Numbered from the stretch's first letter, positions 6,447-16,611 are shown. The stretch is DNA of 47,314 nucleotides from Bacillus sp. ISL-7 (GCF_018613065.1 NZ_JAGGQW010000077.1:1-47314); one strand, 5' to 3'. The notes: generated by a model not told the origin, from the letters alone. Numbers and translations are program-made.

Positions 6447-7625
6447 TTAAGAATTTTGTTGTTCGAAAACCAATAAAGTCTTTTTTCCAAAAGCAAAGAT
6501 GATAATTGATAAGATCAAAAGCATTGTACTAATTATATAGAAGAAACTCACATTTTCAGAGAATTTAATGAACAATCCCCCGATGATTGGACCACATAAG
6601 CTGCCAAGACTAAAAAAGATGCCGCATAACAAATTTCCTGTCGGTAGTAGGTTCTTTGGAACTAAATCGGTCATGTAACTTATGCCGAGCGAGAAGGTCG
6701 AACCGACTATCATCCCGGAAATGAGGAAAGATACAAACAGCCCAATAAAGGAATGCTCAAGAAAACTTGCAGCTGTAAAGCTGAAAAATCCAAGAAATAA
6801 TATAGTTATTAAGATATTTCTACGCCCAACCTTATCACTAATAATTCCTAACGGAAGCTGGGTAATGATACTGCCGATTGCAAAAGCTGATAACACCATT
6901 GAAACACTGGAAACGTCGAAATTCATTCTTAATGCATAGACAGGGAAACTTCCGTTTAAGGAGGATTCTAAAAAGCCGTAAGAGAATGGAGGTAAGAAAG
7001 CAACCCATCCATATTTTAATGCCTTTCTTAACTGCTTGATTGTGGCTAGGAATGAATTGATACCAACTTCTTGTTCAGGTAATTCATTTTTAAGAGTAAA
7101 AACAAAGACCCAGCCAATAAAACATAAAATCGAGGAAACAATAAAGGGCAGCGATTGATTTACGTTTACTAATGGTGTCATTAATGGCCCGGAGGCAAAA
7201 CCAATCCCAAAGAACAGACCATACAGAGAAATATTACGTCCCCGCTTTGCAGCTGGGGAGGAGGAAGTAATCCAAGTCTGTGTGGCAAAATGGAGGGAAT
7301 GATCGCCAATGCCAATCAGTAATCGGAGCGCAAACCAAAACCAAAATGTCTCCCATAATGGAAATAAAGCAAGTGAAACAATTACGAGCCCGCCACCATA
7401 GATAATAACCGGTTTATAACCGTATTTTCTGAGAGGCATTTCCATGAAAGGGGACACAAGTAGAATTCCTATATAAAGTGCTGTAGCATTTAAGCCATTT
7501 AATGAAGGAGAAACGCCGCTTTTTTCAAAAATTACTGCGATGAGCGGCAACAGCATGCCTTGCGAAAAACCAGATATGGCAACAATACTAACAAGAATCC
7601 AAAAACGAAGGTTATTTTTATTCAT
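6447..7625 (-). CDS. yfkF: MFS transporter (YfkF-like)
   Basis: A 392-residue protein with about twelve hydrophobic segments and the MFS loop 2-3 type signature around MEMPLRKYGYKPVIIYGG and the repeat version PLGIISDKVGRRN in the second half (residues about 257-269), diagnostic of the major facilitator superfamily drug-efflux branch. Substrate unknown. AGGAAG lies 5 bases before the ATG. Length and position next to the Cax gene match B. subtilis YfkF, a predicted efflux protein. It is transcribed divergently from the Cax gene. Confidence 0.85.
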   Translation of the reverse strand: MNKNNLRFWILVSIVAISGFSQGMLLPLIAVIFEKSGVSPSLNGLNATALYIGILLVSPFMEMPLRKYGYKPVIIYGGGLVIVSLALFPLWETFWFWFALRLLIGIGDHSLHFATQTWITSSSPAAKRGRNISLYGLFFGIGFASGPLMTPLVNVNQSLPFIVSSILCFIGWVFVFTLKNELPEQEVGINSFLATIKQLRKALKYGWVAFLPPFSYGFLESSLNGSFPVYALRMNFDVSSVSMVLSAFAIGSIITQLPLGIISDKVGRRNILITILFLGFFSFTAASFLEHSFIGLFVSFLISGMIVGSTFSLGISYMTDLVPKNLLPTGNLLCGIFFSLGSLCGPIIGGLFIKFSENVSFFYIISTMLLILSIIIFAFGKKTLLVFEQQNS

Positions 7626-7795
7626 AGAACTTCCTCATTCAAATATTTTTAAATAGTTCCTAAATGATGGTAACGAGAAAATCCGCCATTTGCAATTGAA
7701 CAAACTCCCTAGACTTTTATAATTAGTTTAGGTAAATTAGGGTACAAAAGGAAAAAATTTATATAATAGAAATCCGAGAATTTGGAGGGAATACG

Positions 7796-8851
7796 GTGAA
7801 CAAGATTTTTATGCTTATGACACTTATTGGGGTGCCACTTTCAGTTATTGGCTCGCTTATGCACTGGTCAAATATCATCTTATTTATTATTTACTGTTTA
7901 ACCATAGTTGCATTAGCCAGTTTTATGGGGAGGGCAACAGAAAGTCTCGCAATTGTTGCTGGCCCGCGAATAGGCGGATTATTAAATGCAACCTTCGGAA
8001 ACGCGGTTGAACTTATTATTTCTATCTTTTCGTTGAAGGCAGGACTCGTTGGTATTGTTCTTGCCTCCTTAACCGGTTCGGTATTAGGAAACTTGCTTCT
8101 TGTGGCGGGACTATCTTTCTTTATTGGAGGCATAAAATTTAAGCGGCAGACATTTAATGTGTACGATGCTCGACACAATTCGGGCCTGCTTATGTTTGCT
8201 GTTATAATCGCCTTTGTTATTCCCGAAGTTTTTTCGATGAATATGAATGAGACAAAAACTCTTTCCTTAAGTATCGGCATATCAGTCATTCTGATTGTCC
8301 TTTATCTAGCGGCCTTATTTTTTAAGCTGGTCACCCATCGAGGTGTGTATCAGCCTAGTACTGAAAAAGGGGCGCATGAGGAAGAGATACCAGAATGGAG
8401 TAAAGGGAAAGCGATCGCTGTCCTTTTCATCGCTACCATAGCTGTTGCTTATATTTCCGAGCATCTTGTTCATACCTTTGAATATGTAGGTGAAACTCTC
8501 GGTTGGTCTGAATTATTTATCGGTGTAATTATCGTGGCAATTGTTGGAAATGCAGCAGAGCACGCTTCGGCTATAGTGATGGCATTTAAAAACAAAATGG
8601 ATATTGCGGTGGAAATCGCAATTGGTTCTACCTTACAAGTGGCTATGTTCGTCTTACCTGTACTTGTTCTGATTTCTCTTTTCTTTGAAACCACGATGCC
8701 GCTTCTTTTCAGCTGGCAGGAATTAATTGCCATGGTTTCATCGGTTCTCCTTATGGTTGTTATCTCTAACGATGGAGAATCCAATTGGTTTGAAGGGTTA
8801 ACTTTACTGGCAGCCTATTTGATTATGGGAATTGGTTTTTACTTACTCTAA
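7796..8851 (+). CDS. yfkE: Ca2+/H+ antiporter, CAX family
   Basis: A 351-residue membrane protein with two homologous halves, each with the CAX helix bearing the transport glutamate: GNAVELI near residue 65 and GNAAEHASAI near residue 250. An acidic loop (KGAHEEEIPEW, about 192-202) separates the halves. CAX proteins export Ca2+ in exchange for protons across the cytoplasmic membrane. Length equals that of B. subtilis YfkE/ChaA. GTG start with GGAGGG 8 bases upstream. It ends at a hairpin at 8863-8892. Confidence 0.92.
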   Translation: MNKIFMLMTLIGVPLSVIGSLMHWSNIILFIIYCLTIVALASFMGRATESLAIVAGPRIGGLLNATFGNAVELIISIFSLKAGLVGIVLASLTGSVLGNLLLVAGLSFFIGGIKFKRQTFNVYDARHNSGLLMFAVIIAFVIPEVFSMNMNETKTLSLSIGISVILIVLYLAALFFKLVTHRGVYQPSTEKGAHEEEIPEWSKGKAIAVLFIATIAVAYISEHLVHTFEYVGETLGWSELFIGVIIVAIVGNAAEHASAIVMAFKNKMDIAVEIAIGSTLQVAMFVLPVLVLISLFFETTMPLLFSWQELIAMVSSVLLMVVISNDGESNWFEGLTLLAAYLIMGIGFYLL

Positions 8852-8862
8852 TTTACATTAAA

Positions 8863-8892
8863 GAGACTCTAAGCCTAATGGATTAGAGTCTC
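8863..8892 (+). terminator. Terminator after the Cax gene
   Basis: GAGACTCTAA pairs with TTAGAGTCTC, followed by a short T-rich tail (CTTTG); a weak U-run but a perfect 10-bp stem just past the stop. Confidence 0.7.
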
Positions 8893-9234
8893 CTTTGAAA
8901 TATATACTATTTTTAAATTCTTCCATGTACGGAGTTAATGATCTTGCTTGGACTATAATAATAAAATATCTTTTTTGTAGGGTTAAGTATCAATCGCTTT
9001 TCTTTGGGCCATCAATCACCAACCTTCATGTTTATTTAGATACATGAACACGAGTGTTGAATCTCATATAAGACGGGAATCCCAACCTCCTTAATATTAA
9101 TTAGGTAAATGGATAGCAGATTGATTACAGCCCTCCTTACTTGATAGGTTAAGTATATTATATAACGAAATTGTAATTTTGTAAATGTTCTGATTATTAC
9201 ATTTATGTTACTTTTCCCCTAAAAGGAGCCACAA
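8893..9234. other. Intergenic stretch, no gene seen
   Basis: About 340 AT-rich bases between the Cax terminator and the next gene. A small hairpin (TTCATGT/ACATGAA near 9028-9051) and a TATATTATATAA stretch near 9155 that could serve as a -10 are the only structures noted. No ORF with an RBS was found. Confidence 0.5.
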
Positions 9235-9849
9235 ATGAAATTATTAATTAGGTTTTTATTTTTTATTTTCGGTTTAACTATTATGACTTTTGGAGTATGT
9301 ATGACCATTGAAGTAGCCGATATTGGTGTAGGTGCATGGGACGCACTTAATGTAAGCCTAACTGAAAAGGTTGGGTTATCAGTGGGAAAATGGGTGATGA
9401 TTGATGGAGCGGTTTTAGTCATCGTTGTTTCTCTTTTATTAAAAAAAAGACCGGATCTGCTTTCATTACTAACTATTATTATCATTGGTTCCTTAGTGGA
9501 TTTTTGGTTAGACACTGTTTTTGATTTATTTCAAGTCAACCAACTTAAGGGGAAAATCGGGATGTTATTGATGGGCATCTTGATTATTGGATTTGGGGCA
9601 GCCATTTATATTCAGGCTAAGTTTCCACAAAGTCCAATCGATAATTTTATGTTGGCAATCAAGGAACGTTTTCATGTTAATTTAATGGTTGCGAAAACGA
9701 TTGGGGAAATTACAGCCTTAATTCCAGCAATTTTTCTGCATGGGCCTATTTCATACGGGACCCTTATTATCACTTTTACGGTAGGGCCGGCCATTCAATT
9801 GTTTTTTCCATTTTTTGAAAAATTAATGGTCCGTCTTCAGGCGAAATAA
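9235..9849 (+). CDS. YczE/YyaS/YitT family membrane protein
   Basis: A 204-residue integral membrane protein with about five hydrophobic helices. The IGVGAWDALNVSLTEKVGLSVGKW region (residues about 30-53) is typical of the YczE/YyaS branch of YitT-like proteins; B. subtilis YczE (215 residues) is needed for surfactin synthesis by an unknown mechanism. AAAAGGAG (9221-9228) lies 6 bases before the ATG. It stands alone between Cax and YfkD genes. Molecular function is not known. Confidence 0.8.
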   Translation: MKLLIRFLFFIFGLTIMTFGVCMTIEVADIGVGAWDALNVSLTEKVGLSVGKWVMIDGAVLVIVVSLLLKKRPDLLSLLTIIIIGSLVDFWLDTVFDLFQVNQLKGKIGMLLMGILIIGFGAAIYIQAKFPQSPIDNFMLAIKERFHVNLMVAKTIGEITALIPAIFLHGPISYGTLIITFTVGPAIQLFFPFFEKLMVRLQAK

Positions 9850-9941
9850 TGAAATTACTTGCTTGGATGGATAAAATATATCAACTCCGAAAAAACTACT
9901 AGCAGACTGATTAATGCTATTTAGTGAAAGGAGTTTAACTC

Positions 9942-10751
9942 GTGAAGAGAAATATCTCTGTTCTTATGACACTGCTATTAATGTTAACTTTTATTCCGTC
10001 AGGGTATGCACAAAAGGTTCCGGTGAAAAAAGTCTCGGTTAAATATCAAGTTCCAGCTTCGGTTCGGAATATCACCAAGGAAAATACTTATCCGAATTCG
10101 ACACAGGATCTGCCATTACTGCAACCAAGTGATTTAACTAAGAAGTTGATTAATTCTTCAAAGGTCAAAATTGAAAATCCTGATTTGATCCGGATGTTGA
10201 ATGAATCGAGTATTAATAGCACACCTTTTGCGATTGGTTATCGCGCGATCGTCTACTTAGGCCAGTGGCCGTTGAATTACGAATCAACCGAAACTTCCCC
10301 GAATTGGGAGTTCCAAAAAATAAACACAAATTATTTCGATAATCGTGGCGGAAAGGTGCCATATCAGATTAAGTATGTTCAGGAGTCGCAAAAAATCATC
10401 AGAGGCGGCCTAACGGCTAAAATCGCCAATGCCGAAGATGTGAAAAAAATGATGCTATTAAAGGCGATGGAAAAAACGAATCTTCCACTTTCATTTGATA
10501 CGATTATTGGAGCAGGCACAAAGAATGATCATATTTATAACATCCCTCCTAACCGCCTAGGCTACTTATACGCTTATGCACCAGGTGTGAATGAAAAAGG
10601 AAAAGTAACCTACGGTGAGGTCTACTTAATGCTAAAAGGAAGTAAAAAGTTTATCGTAATTAAAAATGTCACGTCCCAAGGAATTGGTGCATGGATCCCT
10701 GTACAGGATTATGTTTCCTTTGGATTTGCCGCATCTGAAAGACCAAGATGA
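9942..10751 (+). CDS. yfkD: YfkD-like secreted protein
   Basis: A 269-residue protein with a clear Sec signal peptide (MKRN, hydrophobic core to about residue 20, predicted cleavage after GYA at about 23) and a globular exported part with no Cys. It resembles the YfkD family of Bacillaceae, about 264 residues, function unknown and confined to spore formers as far as I recall. GTG start with GAAAGGAG 8 bases upstream. It is followed by a terminator at 10765-10784. Confidence 0.8.
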   Translation: MKRNISVLMTLLLMLTFIPSGYAQKVPVKKVSVKYQVPASVRNITKENTYPNSTQDLPLLQPSDLTKKLINSSKVKIENPDLIRMLNESSINSTPFAIGYRAIVYLGQWPLNYESTETSPNWEFQKINTNYFDNRGGKVPYQIKYVQESQKIIRGGLTAKIANAEDVKKMMLLKAMEKTNLPLSFDTIIGAGTKNDHIYNIPPNRLGYLYAYAPGVNEKGKVTYGEVYLMLKGSKKFIVIKNVTSQGIGAWIPVQDYVSFGFAASERPR

Positions 10752-10764
10752 CTTTAAAGTTGAG

Positions 10765-10784
10765 GACTCCTCCGTACAGGAGTC
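10765..10784 (+). terminator. Terminator after yfkD
   Basis: GACTCCT pairs with AGGAGTC, loop CCGTAC, then TTTTT. Confidence 0.85.
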
Positions 10785-10883
10785 TTTTTATTTTTTAAAA
10801 ATAGGGCAAAATAATAATAATCGATTGTCAAAGTTTAAATTATTCGGTAGGATGAGAACGTTAACGAAAAGGAGTGAATCAGT

Positions 10884-11081
10884 TTGGGTAATCCAATTGA
10901 AGATAAAAATACACAAGTGAATTTTTTAAAACAACGTTTAAACATGTTCATTGATGTGCTCGATGCCATTGATCCTGAAGATACGGATCTTGAAGATATT
11001 GACCGCTTAATTTCAATGTTAGATGATATGGAATCAAAATGCAGAGAATTTAATAATCGCGAAGTGAGTGAGTCTGTTTAA
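10884..11081 (+). CDS. SE1561 family small protein
   Basis: A 65-residue acidic, helical protein (LKQRLNMFIDVLDAIDPEDTDLEDIDRLISMLDDME) of the SE1561 family, widespread in Bacillales and uncharacterised. TTG start at 10884 with AAAAGGAGTGA upstream. The coding end overlaps its own terminator stem (11070-11092). Confidence 0.75.
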   Translation: MGNPIEDKNTQVNFLKQRLNMFIDVLDAIDPEDTDLEDIDRLISMLDDMESKCREFNNREVSESV

Positions 11082-11092
11082 TCAACAGGCTC
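11070..11092 (+). terminator. Terminator overlapping the SE1561 stop
   Basis: GAGTCTGTT pairs with AACAGGCTC (one G-U), then seven Ts. The 5' arm is coding sequence. Confidence 0.85.
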
Positions 11093-11277
11093 TTTTTTTA
11101 TTTTGGAGGGAGGTGAGTTTCTTTATCCAAAATTTACATGGTTTTTTTTCCGATTAACTTGGCAACGGTTGCAAGCTAATCCTTTAATTCTAGAGGGTAT
11201 AGGAGTATAATATAAACGTGCAAAAACGTTGAAAATTGAAAAGACTATTGGGGAACATAGGGAGAGGGGTACTCGAA

Positions 11278-12819
11278 TTGAATATTTCTAAATTTCAAGA
11301 AAGCATGTACAAGCTAGTCGTAGAAACATCAACAAAACTTCCTAAGGATGTACGCCGGGCCGTTAAAAAGGCGAAGGAAATAGAAAACGCGGGAACAAGT
11401 GCGGCGATGAGCCTAGCGACGATTACAAACAATATCAAAATGGCAGACGACCAAGTGTCACCCATCTGCCAGGACACTGGTTTACCAACCTTTAAAATCA
11501 AAACGCCAGTTGGTGTAAACCAGTTAGTAATTAAAGAAGCGATTCGCAATGCCATTGTTTTAGCAACAAAAGAAGGAAAATTACGCCCGAACTCGGTTGA
11601 TTCACTCACAGGTGAAAATAGTGGTGATAATCTTGGTGCAGGGGTGCCGGTTATCAAATTTGACCAATGGGAAAAAGACTATATCGACGTTCGTCTTATA
11701 TTAAAAGGCGGCGGTTGTGAAAATAAAAACATTCAATACAGTCTTCCATGTGAAATAGACGGTCTAGGCCGCGCTGGACGTGACCTTGATGGAATCCGTA
11801 AGTGTGTCATGCATTCCGTATATCAAGCACAAGGACAAGGCTGCAGTGCTGGCTTTATTGGCGTTGGGATTGGCGGCGACCGTTCCTCCGGATATGATTT
11901 AGCCAAAGAACAACTATTTCGTTCCGTTGAAGATGTGAACCCAAATGAAGAACTTCGCAAGTTAGAAGAGTATGTTATGGAAAATGCAAATAAATTAGGA
12001 ATTGGCACCATGGGCTTTGGCGGCGAGGCAACTCTTTTAGGCTGTAAAGTCGGTGTGATGAATCGTATTCCTGCAAGTTTCTATGTGTCTGTTGCTTACA
12101 ATTGTTGGGCATTCCGACGTTTAGGTGTGAGTGTGAACGCGGAAACAGGCGAAATTAATGAATGGATGTACCAAGACGGGGAATTCATTGATTTTGCTGA
12201 GGGAGAGGCAGCGAAGGAAACCGCAGCTACATCTGAGGGTGTTATCACGCTTGAGGCGCCAATTTCCGAAGAACAGATCCGTGCCCTTAAAGTTGGAGAT
12301 GTCGTTCAAATTAACGGCATGATGTACACAGGCCGTGATGCAATTCATAAGTATTTAAGTGATCACGAGGCACCTGTTGATTTAAATGGACAAGTTATTT
12401 ATCATTGCGGTCCGGTAATGTTAAAGGATGACGCTGGTGAGTGGCATGTTAAAGCTGCGGGTCCGACAACAAGTATTCGTGAGGAACCTTACCAAGGCGA
12501 TATCATGAAGAAGTTCGGAATCCGCGCTGTCATCGGTAAAGGCGGGATGGGCCCGAAAACATTGGCAGCGTTGGAAGAGCACGGAGGTGTGTACCTGAAT
12601 GCGATTGGCGGTGCGGCCCAGTATTATGCAGATTGTATTAAATCTGTGGAGGGTGTGGATTTAATGCAATTTGGTATTCCAGAAGCGATGTGGCATCTGC
12701 GTGTAGAGGGCTTCACAGCCGTAGTAACCATGGACTCGCACGGAAACAGCTTGCACGCCGACGTTGATAAATCTTCCTTAGAAAAATTAGCTCAGTTTAA
12801 GGAACCGGTTTTTAAATAA
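11278..12819 (+). CDS. fumA: Class I fumarate hydratase (4Fe-4S)
   Basis: Interconverts fumarate and malate in the TCA cycle. A 513-residue single-chain class I enzyme with candidate cluster ligands C64 (SPICQDTGLP), C188 (GQGCSAGFIG) and C275 (YNCWAF), and the C-terminal beta domain beginning near VITLEAPISEE with the GGMGPKTLAAL and GGAAQYYA motifs. The start is TTG at 11278, 8 bases after GGGAGAGGGG; the open frame extends upstream without an RBS. TATAAT-like sequence at about 11206 gives a promoter. Class I fumarases are oxygen-sensitive; whether the genome also has a class II enzyme cannot be seen here. Confidence 0.93.
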   Translation: MNISKFQESMYKLVVETSTKLPKDVRRAVKKAKEIENAGTSAAMSLATITNNIKMADDQVSPICQDTGLPTFKIKTPVGVNQLVIKEAIRNAIVLATKEGKLRPNSVDSLTGENSGDNLGAGVPVIKFDQWEKDYIDVRLILKGGGCENKNIQYSLPCEIDGLGRAGRDLDGIRKCVMHSVYQAQGQGCSAGFIGVGIGGDRSSGYDLAKEQLFRSVEDVNPNEELRKLEEYVMENANKLGIGTMGFGGEATLLGCKVGVMNRIPASFYVSVAYNCWAFRRLGVSVNAETGEINEWMYQDGEFIDFAEGEAAKETAATSEGVITLEAPISEEQIRALKVGDVVQINGMMYTGRDAIHKYLSDHEAPVDLNGQVIYHCGPVMLKDDAGEWHVKAAGPTTSIREEPYQGDIMKKFGIRAVIGKGGMGPKTLAALEEHGGVYLNAIGGAAQYYADCIKSVEGVDLMQFGIPEAMWHLRVEGFTAVVTMDSHGNSLHADVDKSSLEKLAQFKEPVFK

Positions 12820-12830
12820 GGTATTTTTGG

Positions 12831-12853
12831 GATAGGCGCTTTGGGCGTCTATC
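12831..12853 (+). terminator. Terminator after fumarase
   Basis: GATAGGCGC pairs with GCGTCTATC (one G-U), then TTTTTT. Confidence 0.85.
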
Positions 12854-12859
12854 TTTTTT

Positions 12860-13223
12860 AATTTAAAGAGCAATTAGTGAGGAAGGGATAAAACTGGGAA
12901 TTAGATGCCATTTTTTGAAAAATAAAGTCCCTGTTTTGTATAATTAATCTTAATTTTGGTCGAATAACCTGGTTTTATTTTCGATGTTGGAAATATTTTC
13001 TAATAATTGTTCAATTCCTAGCTTTTTATGAAAAATAAATTGAATAATTGTATAATAAATCTTTTTTATCGTGTAATTATCTCCCGATATGTAAAATTCC
13101 CCTTTCATCTTTTGTCTATCACATTATTTTTAACAAAATTCATAAATACTTCATACACGAAATAAGGAAAACATGTTATAAATAAGCGAAACAATTTCTA
13201 GATTTACTAAGGGAGGTATTAAT
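12860..13223. other. AT-rich intergenic stretch, no gene seen
   Basis: About 360 very AT-rich bases with stop codons in all frames. A weak inverted repeat (AATTGTTCAATT near 13005 with AATTGAATAATT near 13038) is the only structure noted. It ends with the GGGAGG RBS of the NERD gene. Confidence 0.4.
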
Positions 13224-14189
13224 TTGTTTGTTAAAGAACTAACACTTCCGCTTAATCTCTTAAAAGCCGAAGCATTGGAAAAAAGAATGCCCTTAAATCA
13301 TCCCAAACTTAATGCTTTAAGGCTATTCATTAAAAATTTACGATCTGGATATAATGGAGAAAGAAAAATACATTACTATCTAGGACAAATTCCCCCAAAA
13401 AGGTTTCTCATTATCCACGACTTGCGTCTCCCGTATGGAGAAGGATACTTTCAAATCGATGCCCTGCTACTTTCCCCAAGAGGTATTCTCATGATTGATG
13501 GAAAAAACCATTCTGGCAAACTTACGATTGAAAAAAATCAGATGATTCAAGATTATTTGGACAATAGGGTCATTTATGAAAATCCAATCGCACAGGCACA
13601 ACGCCATAACATACTATTGACATATTTTCTAGAAAAACACCAAATCCCTCCAATCCCAATCGACTCCTTAGTTTCTATTTGTAAATCATCCACTGAGGTA
13701 TGTATTAGTCCTGGATACACAGCTGCTCAAAAGAAGGTTTGCCGAGTAGGTGATTTACTTGGAAAAATCGATGTATTTTATCATCAACAGAATAAGAACC
13801 AGATTGAAAATAAAACCATTGAGAAAATAAAAAAGCTCTTTTTAAAGAACCACACTCCTCTAATTACAGACATTCTTCAAAAATTTGGTATTATAAAATC
13901 TGAAATTATAACTGGAGTTCAATGTCCCAATTGCTTCCAATTTCCAATGAAATATAAGAGGAAAATATGGTGTTGTCCTACTTGTCAATTTATTTCACAA
14001 GATGCGTACATAGATGCGATAAGAGAGTATTTCTTTCTACACACTCCATCATTTACAAACATGGAAATACGGAATTTCCTCCATCTTCCATCAACAAGAA
14101 TAACCGCGTATTTTCTTTCCTCATTAAACTTCCCTTATACTGGAACAACTAAGGGGCGGATTTATTATCCGCCTAAAAATTTCCTTTAA
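13224..14189 (+). CDS. NERD domain-containing protein
   Basis: A 321-residue protein with a nuclease-related NERD domain at about residues 40-155. The restriction-endonuclease-like core is visible: GYNGERKIHYYL, YFQIDALLLSPRGILMIDGKNHSG with the D...(D/E)xK-type residues (D85 and the DGK at about 98-100). A C-terminal zinc ribbon follows (CPNC ... CCPTC, about 233-258) and then a helical tail. Family members occur as single genes in Bacillaceae; activity is not established. TTG start 7 bases after GGGAGG. Monocistronic. Confidence 0.85.
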   Translation: MFVKELTLPLNLLKAEALEKRMPLNHPKLNALRLFIKNLRSGYNGERKIHYYLGQIPPKRFLIIHDLRLPYGEGYFQIDALLLSPRGILMIDGKNHSGKLTIEKNQMIQDYLDNRVIYENPIAQAQRHNILLTYFLEKHQIPPIPIDSLVSICKSSTEVCISPGYTAAQKKVCRVGDLLGKIDVFYHQQNKNQIENKTIEKIKKLFLKNHTPLITDILQKFGIIKSEIITGVQCPNCFQFPMKYKRKIWCCPTCQFISQDAYIDAIREYFFLHTPSFTNMEIRNFLHLPSTRITAYFLSSLNFPYTGTTKGRIYYPPKNFL

Positions 14190-14252
14190 ATACTATTAAT
14201 CTTTTCTCTCCAATAACAAATAATAAAAAAAACAAAAATAGGGGGAACATGG

Positions 14253-15020
14253 ATGAAAAGATTATTGTGCATCCTCAGTATGCTGCTCGTTTTGATACCT
14301 CAGAGTACATATGCGGCTGTTTCTAATCAGCCGATTCATTGGGGTTTTAAAAAGGGGGTTAACGAACAGCCTGCAGAAGCAGGGGCTGAGCTTGATCAGT
14401 TGATCGAACAATACGGGGCTTTTTACAAAAGTGACCCTAATAAAAAGACGATTTATCTTACCTTCGATAACGGATATGAACAAGGTTATACCCCTCAGAT
14501 TCTTGATATTTTAAAAAAGGAAAAGGTCCCTGCAACATTCTTTGTAACAGGACATTACTTGCTCTCAGCAGGGGATATAGTTAAAAGGATGGTAAAAGAA
14601 GGGCATATTATTGGTAACCATTCGTGGCATCATCCAGACCTTACAGCTGTAAGTGACGAAAGGATACGTGAAGAGCTGGAAAAGGTCCGGGCTAAAACGA
14701 AAGAATTAACGGGTCAAAAGGAAATGAAATATCTCCGCCCGCCAAAAGGAGTCTTTAGCGAGCGAACGATGCAAATTGCTAAAGAAGAGGGTTATTCACA
14801 TGTTTTCTGGTCCCTTGCCTTTGTCGATTGGGAGGTAAACCGGCAAAAAGGCTGGCAATATTCCTACGACAATATCATGAGTCAAATCCATCCCGGTTGT
14901 ATACTGCTATTACACACTGTTTCAAAAGACAATGCCGATGCACTTGAAAAGGCGATTCAGGACTTAAAGAAAAAAGGCTACAAGTTCAAAAGCCTGGATA
15001 AGTTTCCGAAGAAAAAATAA
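14253..15020 (+). CDS. pdaA: Polysaccharide deacetylase PdaA
   Basis: A 255-residue secreted enzyme: signal peptide to about residue 22 (TYAA) then a NodB-type domain with TFDNG (D72), metal ligands H123 and H127 in GNHSWHHPDL, RPPKG, and LLLHTV near the end. The TFDNGYEQGYT variant of the usual TFDDG is the PdaA signature. PdaA N-deacetylates MurNAc in spore cortex peptidoglycan, the first step to muramic delta-lactam, recognised by germination enzymes; it is SigG-dependent in B. subtilis. Two terminator hairpins follow. The gene marks the organism as a spore former. Confidence 0.92.
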   Translation: MKRLLCILSMLLVLIPQSTYAAVSNQPIHWGFKKGVNEQPAEAGAELDQLIEQYGAFYKSDPNKKTIYLTFDNGYEQGYTPQILDILKKEKVPATFFVTGHYLLSAGDIVKRMVKEGHIIGNHSWHHPDLTAVSDERIREELEKVRAKTKELTGQKEMKYLRPPKGVFSERTMQIAKEEGYSHVFWSLAFVDWEVNRQKGWQYSYDNIMSQIHPGCILLLHTVSKDNADALEKAIQDLKKKGYKFKSLDKFPKKK

Positions 15021-15028
15021 TAAAAGCT

Positions 15029-15058
15029 AAAGGCGAATTTATTCGAAAATTCGCCTTT
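15029..15058 (+). terminator. Terminator after pdaA
   Basis: AAAGGCGAATT pairs with AATTCGCCTTT, then TTTA; perfect 11-bp stem. Confidence 0.88.
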
Positions 15059-15078
15059 TAATGATTCATTTTATCAAT

Positions 15079-15099
15079 ACCGAATCATGGAGATTCGGT
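15079..15099 (+). terminator. Second hairpin with T-run after pdaA
   Basis: ACCGAATC pairs with GATTCGGT followed by TTTT. A tandem back-up terminator, or the end of a short leader upstream of the methylase gene. Confidence 0.65.
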
Positions 15100-15212
15100 T
15101 TTTCAATGTAAATCATGCTATAATACGGGGTAAAATTAAAATGAAACTATCTGTAATGAAGAAACAGTTACTAGGGTTCTTTGAATTTATGGAATAATTT
15201 GGAGTGAAATAG

Positions 15213-16595
15213 ATGAAAACTGATCAAAATATCAAAATCGAATTAAATCAAACCTTCCCCCTCACCATCAAAAGGCTCGGAATTAATGGGGAAGGCGTGG
15301 GCTATTTTAAAAAGCAAGTTGTCTTTGTGCCGGGAGCCCTTCCAGGTGAAGAAGTTGTCGTAGAGGCAACGAAGATTAACCCTAAATTTGCTGAGGCAAA
15401 AATCAAAAAAATCCGGATTAAATCCCCGCATCGTGTACTGCCACTATGCCCGGTGTATGATCAATGCGGTGGATGCCAGCTACAGCATTTGAAATACGAC
15501 CAACAGCTTAAGGAAAAACGTGATATCATCATTCAATCATTGGAGCGCCATACCAAAGTTGACATCAACAAGCTCGAAATTCGTGAAACAATTGGGATGG
15601 AAGACCCATGGGGATACAGAAACAAGAGCAGTTTTCAAGTCAAGGCAATCGACGGCAGGGTATTAGCCGGACTGTATGGCCTTAATTCCCATCAATTGAT
15701 TAATATTGACGAATGTGCTGTGCAGCATGCACAAACAAATGAGGCAACCTCTGAAGTGAAACGGATTTTAGAGGAATTAAAAATTCCGATTTATAATGAA
15801 AAATCTAGAAAAGGTATTATTCGAACCATTGTTACTCGTGTCGGCATTCAAACAGGGGAACTGCAAATAGTTCTAATAACTACACAAAAAGAATTGCCGA
15901 AAGTGGACGTCATCATTCAGGAAATCCAACAGCGTCTTCCAAATGTAAAATCAATTGTGCAGAATATAAATGGACAAAAAACATCACTAATTTTTGGCGA
16001 CGAAACCTTGCCATTAGCTGGTGAAGATTTTATCCAAGAAACCTTGGGAGACTTACAATTCGAGCTTTCGGCAAGGACCTTCTTCCAGTTAAATCCTGTG
16101 CAGACAGTAAAACTTTATAATGAAGTGAAAAAAGCAGCGGCTCTAACTGGCCAAGAAAAAGTCCTCGATGCCTATTGTGGAGTGGGAACTATTGGCTTAT
16201 GGCTTGCTGACCAGGCAGCCGAAGTCCGTGGGATGGACGTCATCACGGAATCGATTGATGACGCTAAGAAAAACGCGAAGCGCCACGGATTTACCAATAC
16301 TAAATACGTACCTGGAAAGGCAGAAGAGGTCCTGCCTAAATGGGTCAAAAAGGGTTGGAAGCCCGATGTCATTGTAGTCGATCCACCTAGAACAGGCCTA
16401 GAGGGGCAGCTCATCCAAACCATCCTTCAGGCAGAACCAAACAAGTTGATATACATCTCATGTAATCCTTCAACTTTGGCTAAGGACATTCAGAACTTAA
16501 GCGCGAAATATGAAGTAAAGTATATTCAACCAGTGGACATGTTCCCGCATACGGCACACGTCGAGTGTGTTGTGCAACTCATTCTTGTAAGGTAA
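15213..16595 (+). CDS. rlmD: 23S rRNA (uracil-C5)-methyltransferase, RlmD/RlmCD type
   Basis: A 460-residue SAM-dependent methylase that makes m5U in 23S rRNA (U1939 in E. coli numbering; the B. subtilis relative RlmCD also modifies U747). A TRAM RNA-binding domain (about 8-68) is followed by a 4Fe-4S site (C79, C85, C88 in [10 protein letters not shown] and probably C168 in IDECAVQHA), then a Rossmann domain with [17 protein letters not shown], and [10 protein letters not shown] carrying the catalytic Cys. GGAGTG lies about 9 bases before the ATG. Bacilli usually carry two such paralogues; next to pdaA this is probably the YfjO equivalent, so target assignment is uncertain. Confidence 0.88.
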   Translation: MKTDQNIKIELNQTFPLTIKRLGINGEGVGYFKKQVVFVPGALPGEEVVVEATKINPKFAEAKIKKIRIKSPHRVLPLCPVYDQCGGCQLQHLKYDQQLKEKRDIIIQSLERHTKVDINKLEIRETIGMEDPWGYRNKSSFQVKAIDGRVLAGLYGLNSHQLINIDECAVQHAQTNEATSEVKRILEELKIPIYNEKSRKGIIRTIVTRVGIQTGELQIVLITTQKELPKVDVIIQEIQQRLPNVKSIVQNINGQKTSLIFGDETLPLAGEDFIQETLGDLQFELSARTFFQLNPVQTVKLYNEVKKAAALTGQEKVLDAYCGVGTIGLWLADQAAEVRGMDVITESIDDAKKNAKRHGFTNTKYVPGKAEEVLPKWVKKGWKPDVIVVDPPRTGLEGQLIQTILQAEPNKLIYISCNPSTLAKDIQNLSAKYEVKYIQPVDMFPHTAHVECVVQLILVR

Positions 16596-16611
16596 TATAT
16601 ATAGAATTTAT

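Noticed and set aside
15213..16595. tRNA m5U54 methylase (TrmA) as the identity of the methylase
   Set aside because: The TRAM domain and Fe-S Cys set point to the RlmD/RlmCD branch; Gram-positive bacteria mostly use TrmFO for tRNA m5U54.
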